Assembly (NCBI GenBank): GCA_004562975.1
Contig: SFQP01000070.1
Location: forward strand, 1 to 9,827
Length of the DNA: 9,827 nucleotides
Reading direction: 5' to 3'
Source of the DNA: a bacterium
Lineage (GTDB): Bacteria; Bacteroidota; Bacteroidia; Bacteroidales; Bacteroidaceae
Part shown: piece after piece, positions 5,456 through 9,827 of the stretch
Layout: every line of letters starts with the position of its first letter
How positions within the stretch are numbered: position 1 is the stretch's first letter
Translations under genes and position numbers: made by a program
Notes under the pieces: model-generated
The model's input: the letters and a program-made list of their open reading frames with translations, nothing else
What the model was told of the DNA's origin: nothing
The model's database searches: none

Positions 5456-6031
5456 CTAATATTCCTCTTCGATGCGTAGCCCCACCGACTCCACGCCCGG
5501 CAGCATTTCGCTGCGCATCAGGTGATTGAGGTGGATGTCGGCCGATTGGCCTTGGCTGAGGCGGATGGTTTTCCAGTAATGGGTGAACTGGTGGAGCGTG
5601 ATGCCCCGACCCGATGTGTCGCCCCGGCGGTCAGCGAGCTGTATTTCGATGGTGTCCGTGCAGACGCTTTCCGGTTGGTGAAAATGCTGGCGCGCCACAA
5701 TCCACAGCGACTGGTAAGGGTAGGGGAATGCCGTGGCCGTCCGCACACCCAGTTCCAGCCGGAATTGGCCCGCAGTCCGCAACGTGTCGAGGTGGAAATG
5801 CAGCGTGTCGCCCGGTTCCCATCCCTCGACGGGCGTGGAGCGATATTCAAACGCGGCAGGCCGCTTCTGGCATCCCATGAGGCAGAGCAGTATCGCCGCC
5901 ACGAAACCCACTGCCGAATGCACCGGCAGGCGGCGCGGCAAGCCTCGGCCTGTCACTTCCCGAGGCAGTCGCCTTACGGCACCGGTCTGCCCCAGCCGGC
6001 CCAGCAGTTTGTCAAGCATCCGTAGTTTCAT
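5456..6031 (-). CDS. gldH: GldH-family lipoprotein
   Basis: The 191-residue product carries a lipoprotein signal: hydrophobic core at about 38-50 and lipobox L-M-G-C with the lipidated cysteine at residue 54. The mature part matches GldH: W-E-P-G-D-T-L-H-F (about 71-79), the aromatic strand F-P-Y-P-Y-Q-S-L-W-I-V, D-T-I-E-I-Q-L-A-D, and near the C-terminus H-L-M-R followed by L-P-G-V-E-S-V-G-L-R-I. In Flavobacterium, GldH is required for gliding and type IX secretion; in most Bacteroidales it is present without known gliding, so the role here is envelope-associated but unproven. The ATG at 6031 lies 1 nt after the ricT stop, suggesting translational coupling. That start gives an unusually long 53-residue prelipoprotein region with many arginines. 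An in-frame GTG at 5956 would give a more normal 28-residue signal peptide. Confidence 0.85.
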   Translation of the reverse strand: MKLRMLDKLLGRLGQTGAVRRLPREVTGRGLPRRLPVHSAVGFVAAILLCLMGCQKRPAAFEYRSTPVEGWEPGDTLHFHLDTLRTAGQFRLELGVRTATAFPYPYQSLWIVARQHFHQPESVCTDTIEIQLADRRGDTSGRGITLHQFTHYWKTIRLSQGQSADIHLNHLMRSEMLPGVESVGLRIEEEY

Positions 6032-6032
6032 G

Positions 6033-7370
6033 TCAGTTCTCCCTTTTCGGGCCGCGTCCGCCGCCCCGGTTCCCCTTTTGTCCGCCGCGTCCCGGGTTCG
6101 GTCTTCCCTCGCGGCCTGTCGGAGCAGACTTGCCTCCTCTTTCTTCCCCTTTCGGCTGTCTTTCGCGTCGCGGTGCGCCCGCTGCGCCGGAGCGTTTGCC
6201 GGAGCGTCCGCTTTTGCGCTTCACCTTGTCAAAGCGCGTGAGGTCCTCCTGTTCTGCCAAGTCGAGCGTTTTGGCCGGCTGCGGCGCGTCCTCTCCGGCC
6301 AGCTGCAACGGCTTTTCGCCGGCAGCGTTCATGGCGATAATCTGCTGCGCCCGTTCCGCGCTGATGGTCACCAGGTTGGCGGCCAACCGCCGGTCCGTGC
6401 TGTAGGTGACGAGTCCGGCCAGCGTGTCGGCCTTGAAGAAGAAGTACGTGGTATCCGCCGTTTCGAGCTGCACCGTGCGCTCCGGCAGATTGCGTGCCGC
6501 CTCCATATACGTGTCCACCTCATAATTCAGGCAACATTTCAGCTTGGCACACTGTCCAGCCAGCTTCTGCGGGTTGGGCGTGATGTCCTGGAATCGCGCC
6601 GCCGCCGTACCCACCGAGTTGAAGTTTTTCATCCACGTGGCACAGCAAAGTTCGCGTCCGCAGGGACCGATGCCCCCGATGCGTCCCGCCTCCTGACGCG
6701 CACCGATTTGTTTCATCTCAATGCGCACGTGGAACGTCTCCGCCAGTACCTTGATGAGCTTGCGGAAGTCCACGCGCTGGTCGGCAATGTAGTAAAATAT
6801 CGCCTTGTTTCCGTCGCCCTGGTACTCCACATCGCCGATTTTCATTTGCAGTTCCAGTTCCTTGGCAATCTGTCGCGAGCGGATCATCGTGTCGTGTTCG
6901 CGTGCCTTGGCCTGTTCATATTTTTCCAAGTCGGCCTGACGCGCCTTGCGGTAGATGCGCCGCACCTCCATGCCCTGTTTCAGGTTAGCTTTCTGCATTT
7001 GCAGCAGTACCAGACGGCCGGTGAGCGTCACCACGCCGATGTCGTGTCCGGGCACAGCTTCGACCGCCACCACGTCGCCCTTGTGCAGGTCCAGGTGGTT
7101 GTCGTTGCGGAAAAAGCCTTTGCGTGTATTCTTGAATTGTACCTCCACGAAATCCGTGTCCCTGAGGTTGCCGGGCACATCGGCCAGGTAGTCGTAAGCA
7201 TTCAGCTGCTTGTCGCTGCGTCCGCATCCTTCTGCGGCAAGCCCCCGCAGCGAGGCATCGCCCCAGCAGCAGGCATCGCATCTGCCTTTCGGAGTGTCGG
7301 GATGACCAGAGGCAGCAGGAGCTTCATCTGTGGTCGTGAGATACAAAGCAGGATTATTTGTTTCTGTCAT
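6033..7370 (-). CDS. ricT: RicT/PSP1-family protein (YaaT homologue)
   Basis: The product has 445 residues from the ATG at 7370, preceded by AAAAAGAGAACCACAC; an in-frame ATG at 7415 would add 15 residues but overlap holB. The PSP1/RicT core lies at about 55-295: F-V-E-V-Q-F-K-N-T-R-K-G-F-F (74-87), K-G-D-V-V-A-V-E (97-104), and the cysteine signature P-C-G-R-E-L-C-C (236-243) with Q-C-A-K-L-K-C-C-L-N-Y-E (273-284). In Bacillus, RicT forms a complex with RicA and RicF that carries iron-sulfur clusters, aids mRNA processing by RNase Y and affects development. Bacteroidota have RicT without obvious sporulation roles. Extra cysteines (31, 34, 35, 49) sit in the N-terminal region. Residues about 383-445 are a very basic Arg/Gly/Lys tail, probably disordered and possibly RNA-binding. 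The gene lies between holB (25 nt away) and gldH. Confidence 0.9.
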   Translation of the reverse strand: MTETNNPALYLTTTDEAPAASGHPDTPKGRCDACCWGDASLRGLAAEGCGRSDKQLNAYDYLADVPGNLRDTDFVEVQFKNTRKGFFRNDNHLDLHKGDVVAVEAVPGHDIGVVTLTGRLVLLQMQKANLKQGMEVRRIYRKARQADLEKYEQAKAREHDTMIRSRQIAKELELQMKIGDVEYQGDGNKAIFYYIADQRVDFRKLIKVLAETFHVRIEMKQIGARQEAGRIGGIGPCGRELCCATWMKNFNSVGTAAARFQDITPNPQKLAGQCAKLKCCLNYEVDTYMEAARNLPERTVQLETADTTYFFFKADTLAGLVTYSTDRRLAANLVTISAERAQQIIAMNAAGEKPLQLAGEDAPQPAKTLDLAEQEDLTRFDKVKRKSGRSGKRSGAAGAPRRERQPKGEERGGKSAPTGREGRPNPGRGGQKGNRGGGRGPKREN

Positions 7371-7395
7371 GTGTGGTTCTCTTTTTACGTAGAAT

Positions 7396-8526
7396 TTATT
7401 GTAAAAGCAGCACAATCATCTTCAGCGTGAGGTCGAAGAACACCATACGCGGGTTCACGTTCGCCTCGATGTCGCGCTGCGCCAGCGAAAGTTCGTCCAT
7501 GATGCCGATGACGTTGCGCTCGTTGACGAAGCGGGCAAAGCGCACGGCAAACTCCTCCTCGCGGTTGTTCATTCCGTTCAGCTCAGGGCGGTGGAAATTG
7601 TACATGAAGTTCTCCCTTATCAGCCGTTGGCAGTATTCGAGAAAACTCTTCTGCTTTTCGCGTCCCCACAGCGCGATTTGTTCCGCCCAGGCGTGGAGGT
7701 CTTTGATTTTGCGCAGGTAGCAAAGTCGCATGAGCAGCACGAAGAGGTCGAAGAACTGCGCCGTGTCGGCATCCGCCGTAATCTGTCCCAAAGCCCGGAT
7801 GAAGTTTCCCCCTGCGCTGCGTGCCACCGACTGCGCGTCGGCCGGTTGCAGTCCGTAGTTGCGTTGCAGTGCAGAGGCAATGTCGGTTTCGGTCAGCGGT
7901 TTCACGTCAATCCGGCGCGTACGGCTGAGGATGGTTGGCAAGAGCTTCTCCGGATGGTCGGAGGTGAGGATGAACACCGTGCCGAGCGGCGGCTCCTCCA
8001 GGATTTTCAGCAGCTTGTTCGCCGCCTCCGTGTTCATCTGTTCCGCCAGCCACACGACGATGACGCGGTAGCCCCCTTGGCTGCTCACCGTGGAGAGTTT
8101 TTGCAAGATGTTGTTCGCCTCGTACACATTGATGAGCGATTGCTGGTTCTCCACGCCGATGCGCCTGAGCCACGTCTGCCGGTCGAAGTAGGGCGTTTCG
8201 CGCAATTGTTCGCGCCACTCCGAGAGGAACTGGTCGCTCACGGCACCCGACGACTGCCCCGCCGGTTTGAACACGGGGAACACGAGGTGCAAGTCAGGGT
8301 GCGCCATCTTCTCCGCCATGCGGCAACCCTTGCACTGGCCGCAGGCATCCCCTTCGGGCGTGGGACTGACGCAGAGCAGCCGCTCCGCCAGAGCCAATGC
8401 CAAGGGCAATTTGCCGCAGCCTTCCGGTCCGGCCAGCAAAAGGGCGTGGGGCATTCTGCCTTCGGCCACCATGTGCAGCAACTGCCGCTTCACGGCCTCT
8501 TGCCCTATGACGTCATTAAAGCGCAT
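7396..8526 (-). CDS. holB: DNA polymerase III delta-prime subunit
   Basis: The 376-residue AAA+ clamp-loader subunit opens F-N-D-V-I-G-Q-E (3-10). It has the P-loop G-P-E-G-C-G-K-L (33-40), in which the Thr/Ser expected after Lys is Leu, so ATP hydrolysis is unlikely, in keeping with delta-prime being the stator. A zinc module of four cysteines (52, 62, 65, 68) follows. The Walker B region is V-I-V-V-W-L-A-E-Q-M-N (155-165), also degenerate, then A-A-N-K-L-L-K-I-L-E-E-P-P (168-180). The sensor/arginine-finger block is L-S-R-T-R-R (200-205) instead of the canonical S-R-C. Residues 210-376 form the helical collar region. It acts at the replication fork in loading the sliding clamp. It is first in the operon with ricT and gldH; the holB-yaaT pairing also exists in Bacillus, so this linkage is old. 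No Shine-Dalgarno precedes the ATG at 8526. Confidence 0.95.
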   Translation of the reverse strand: MRFNDVIGQEAVKRQLLHMVAEGRMPHALLLAGPEGCGKLPLALALAERLLCVSPTPEGDACGQCKGCRMAEKMAHPDLHLVFPVFKPAGQSSGAVSDQFLSEWREQLRETPYFDRQTWLRRIGVENQQSLINVYEANNILQKLSTVSSQGGYRVIVVWLAEQMNTEAANKLLKILEEPPLGTVFILTSDHPEKLLPTILSRTRRIDVKPLTETDIASALQRNYGLQPADAQSVARSAGGNFIRALGQITADADTAQFFDLFVLLMRLCYLRKIKDLHAWAEQIALWGREKQKSFLEYCQRLIRENFMYNFHRPELNGMNNREEEFAVRFARFVNERNVIGIMDELSLAQRDIEANVNPRMVFFDLTLKMIVLLLQ

Positions 8527-8579
8527 CGTGTTTGTAAGGTTATTCAGTTGTTACGGAAAAATAGAGGTTGTGCTGCGCC

Positions 8580-8609
8580 CATCGGTTCCCTATAGTCACA
8601 AAACCGATG
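8580..8609 (-). promoter_or_regulatory. Inverted repeat in the holB leader
   Basis: CATCGGTT (8580-8587) and AACCGATG (8602-8609) form an exact 8-bp inverted repeat around a 14-nt loop. It starts about 10 nt downstream of the minus-strand -7 box, so it would lie at the very 5' end of the holB-ricT-gldH mRNA. It could be a stabilising 5' hairpin or a repressor site at the start of transcription. Confidence 0.5.
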
Positions 8610-8618
8610 AATGCGAAG

Positions 8619-8626
8619 CAAAAGTA
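8619..8626 (-). promoter_or_regulatory. -7 box of the holB-ricT-gldH promoter
   Basis: The complement of CAAAAGTA reads TACTTTTG, a perfect TAnnTTTG. No good TTTG lies 17-21 nt upstream on the minus strand, so only the -7 half is convincing. The predicted leader is about 85 nt. Confidence 0.5.
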
Positions 8627-8654
8627 CAGCAAAAATTTCAATGTATAATGTATA

Positions 8655-8690
8655 GGGGTGTTCTATAAATTAGGTTTTAATGAATACCCC
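8655..8690. repeat. Inverted repeat upstream of the holB promoter
   Basis: GGGGTGTTC (8655-8663) pairs with GAATACCCC (8682-8690) with one mismatch (G-U if transcribed on the plus strand) around an 18-nt AT-rich loop. It is immediately followed by TGAGT-GG-ACTCA (8692-8703), a second perfect dyad. No T-tract follows on either strand, so it is not an obvious terminator. Confidence 0.45.
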
Positions 8691-8746
8691 ATGAGTGGAC
8701 TCACTTATTCCGGCTGTCTGCTGGATTTTTTGAGCGACCTTTGGAT

Positions 8747-8818
8747 AAGATTGGCTACGTTCGGCATAGCTCAAGCAAGCTTGGCTCTGCGCTCACTTGC
8801 ACAATCTTTTGTAAGTCT
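8747..8818. repeat. 72-bp palindromic element (cruciform-like)
   Basis: Outer arms AAGATTG (8747-8753) and CAATCTT (8812-8818) are exact. The centre, GCATAGCTCAAGC (8764-8776) and GCTTGGCTCTGC (8779-8790), is a near-perfect dyad around AAGCAAGCTT, and the intervening arms pair imperfectly. The right arm is followed by TTTG, so AATCTTTTG resembles a decayed -7 box. The design looks like a dispersed intergenic palindromic element that can bring a promoter, but only one copy is present here. Confidence 0.6.
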
Positions 8819-8944
8819 CGTCAGTCGCATAGCACGCGATGCTCTTTCCCCCACTTTTCTCATTTGACCTACGGAAAATCATAGTCCCCGACCTCTCGCA
8901 ACAATCGTTTTTTTCGTAACCGGCAGCCAAAAAATAGGCAGTTC

Positions 8945-8975
8945 GTTGTCTTTTCCTTCTGTTTTTCATATCTTG
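8945..8975 (+). promoter_or_regulatory. Possible promoter of the YD-repeat lipoprotein
   Basis: GTTG (8945-8948), 20 nt, then TATCTTGC (8969-8976), which matches TAnnTTTG except at the last position. The leader to the ATG at 9055 would be about 70 nt. Confidence 0.35.
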
Positions 8976-9027
8976 CACCCGTTTTCCTCTCTTTAGGATA
9001 AGGTTGAGCCGTATGCCTTATTATACA

Positions 9028-9052
9028 ATATTCATTATAAGATATTCATTAT
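9028..9052 (+). repeat. Direct repeat just upstream of the lipoprotein start
   Basis: ATATTCATTAT occurs at 9028-9038 and 9042-9052 (period 14 bp), ending two bases before the ATG at 9055. The AT-rich, unstructured leader may help ribosome access in the absence of a Shine-Dalgarno; a role in regulation is speculative. Confidence 0.6.
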
Positions 9053-9054
9053 CC

Positions 9055-9705
9055 ATGAAAACCTCCACCCTCTTCATCGCAGCCTCCATGTCGCTGCTCA
9101 TTTCGTGTGGCAACAAAACCGAAAAACCAGCTTTGGCAGGCGACACCATCGCTTCGGAAATCCAGGGCATGGTGCCCGACAAAACAGAAACCACCGCTCC
9201 TGATGTGCGTATGCACGACCTTCTGGGCAACGTGAAAAGTCTGAAACTCTATTACGACGAAACGAACACCGAATGGTGCTTCCACATCACCTTCAGTCAA
9301 CAGGGCGAATGGCTCACCACCAACGGAGACACACCCATCAAGGAGTTCTTCAACAAAACCCTGCAACGCGATGCAGAAGGACGACTCACTGCATTGCGCC
9401 ACGAGGTGGAAGCAACGTGCGAAATCGAGGATGACACCTACACCTACAACGACCAGGGGCTCCTCGCTACTGCCCGATTTGCCGATGACATGGGTACCAA
9501 CACCGAAACCTATACGTACGACACGGACGGCAACCTCACCCAGATGGTCAGCCACATCGTGGAGGCCGAAGAAGGCGAAAGTACCACCACCACCCGATAC
9601 CGCATACTGGAAACAGACAGCCACGGCAACTGGACACGGCGCGAAGCCACCGACACCAATGGCGGGAAATATATCAGCAAGCGCGTCATAGAGTACTGGC
9701 AATAG
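9055..9705 (+). CDS. Lipoprotein with YD-like repeats
   Basis: The ATG at 9055 gives 216 residues with a lipoprotein signal: M-K-T-S-T-L-F-I-A-A then lipobox L-I-S-C with the cysteine at residue 18; an in-frame ATG at 9004 would spoil this. After a polar linker (19-52) come strand-rich repeats of the YD/RHS type: L-L-G-N-V-K-S-L-K-L-Y-Y-D (56-68), D-A-E-G-R-L-T-A-L (107-115), Y-T-Y-N-D-Q-G-L-L-A-T-A (129-140), Y-T-Y-D-T-D-G-N-L-T-Q-M (153-164), D-S-H-G-N-W-T-R-R (188-196). Each centres on x-G-(N/R/L) followed by a hydrophobic strand. It is far too short for a full Rhs polymorphic toxin and has no toxin tip or core protease motif, so a surface lipoprotein of Bacteroidota with a small YD-repeat sheet is the best description. 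Function is unknown. It appears to be alone, with no co-directional neighbour in the window. Confidence 0.8.
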   Translation: MKTSTLFIAASMSLLISCGNKTEKPALAGDTIASEIQGMVPDKTETTAPDVRMHDLLGNVKSLKLYYDETNTEWCFHITFSQQGEWLTTNGDTPIKEFFNKTLQRDAEGRLTALRHEVEATCEIEDDTYTYNDQGLLATARFADDMGTNTETYTYDTDGNLTQMVSHIVEAEEGESTTTTRYRILETDSHGNWTRREATDTNGGKYISKRVIEYWQ

Positions 9706-9750
9706 GCCAATGACTGCGCCGCCAATGTGTTTCCAGCATTTCCATATACA

Positions 9751-9770
9751 CATACGTATGCGACTACGCA
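9751..9770. repeat. Short palindrome after the lipoprotein gene
   Basis: CATACGTATG (9751-9760) is a perfect 10-bp palindrome and overlaps a small hairpin TGCG-ACTA-CGCA (9759-9770). No T-tract follows, so it is not a clear terminator. The rest of 9706-9827 shows only another small dyad, TCGG-CAAG-CCGA, near the right edge. Confidence 0.4.
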
Positions 9771-9827
9771 ACCATTCATCGGTTTCCCTTAGAAAGTTGC
9801 GCATCTCGGCAAGCCGAAAGTAGTTCA

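Larger units (their letters stand above)
8527..9054. other. 528-bp non-coding stretch between divergent holB and lipoprotein genes
   Basis: It holds, in order, the holB leader with a hairpin (8580-8609), a minus-strand -7 box (8619-8626), two inverted repeats (8655-8690, 8692-8703), a 72-bp palindromic element (8747-8818), a possible plus-strand promoter (8945-8975) and a short direct repeat just before the lipoprotein start. No convincing gene is seen; frames crossing it are short and lack domain content. Confidence 0.7.

Noticed and set aside
5733..7430. Long plus-strand open frame (565 codons) opposite gldH and ricT
   Set aside because: It lies antisense to two well-supported genes in a GC-rich region; the open frame is a codon-usage shadow without recognisable domains.
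7591..8595. Plus-strand open frame (334 codons) opposite holB
   Set aside because: It is antisense to a certain delta-prime gene; His/Arg-rich shadow frame.
9049..9804. Minus-strand open frame (251 codons) opposite the lipoprotein
   Set aside because: The plus strand has a lipobox and YD repeats; the minus frame begins outside the gene and shows no family signature.
1..9827. Insertion sequence, prophage, tRNA-linked island or toxin-antitoxin pair
   Set aside because: No transposase, integrase, tRNA, terminal inverted repeats with target duplications, or recognisable toxin/antitoxin domains were seen.

Overview
The window reads as a chromosomal segment of a fairly GC-rich member of the Bacteroidota, most likely order Bacteroidales (Prevotellaceae/Bacteroidaceae-like). 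Three things support this. The gene trio holB-ricT-gldH and the padR-pspC pair are Bacteroidota-type arrangements. Several promoters fit the Bacteroidetes TTTG / TAnnTTTG consensus rather than TTGACA/TATAAT. Start codons mostly lack a clear Shine-Dalgarno sequence. I see no tRNA, rRNA, transposase, integrase or CRISPR array.

Layout. Positions 1-887 (minus) hold the N-terminal 295 residues of a flippase-like membrane protein of the lysylphosphatidylglycerol synthase TM family, cut by the left edge. It is transcribed divergently from a WYL-type transcriptional regulator at 1104-2006 (plus), which ends in a clear intrinsic terminator at 2056-2086. A 520-bp non-coding stretch follows. It is dominated by five exact-length 22-bp tandem repeats (2174-2283), flanked on each side by degenerate 21-bp-phased repeats that are inverted relative to one another. 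This is the most unusual structure in the window. A small putative membrane protein (2527-2820) follows, then a long-loop terminator-like hairpin.

Positions 3027-5268 (plus) form a regulator/envelope unit: a near-consensus promoter overlapped by paired AGTACT sites, a PadR-family regulator (3140-3466, N-terminus uncertain), and a 578-residue PspC-domain membrane protein (3532-5268). The likely logic is PadR autorepression of an envelope-stress-type membrane protein.

Positions 5308-8626 (minus) form a compact operon: promoter and leader hairpin, holB (DNA polymerase III delta-prime), ricT (PSP1 family), gldH (gliding-motility-type lipoprotein), then two tandem hairpin/T-tract terminators reading on the minus strand. 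The stop codon of ricT and the start of gldH are 1 nt apart.

Positions 8527-9054 are non-coding and hold the holB promoter, several inverted repeats and a 72-bp palindromic element. A lone lipoprotein with YD-like repeats (9055-9705, plus) closes the window; 9706-9827 has only a short palindrome and small hairpins.

Most of the window is ordinary core genome. I did not find a convincing new multi-gene system. The observations most worth a second look are the 21/22-bp phased repeat block, the palindromic element at 8747-8818, and the displaced N-terminus of the PadR gene.
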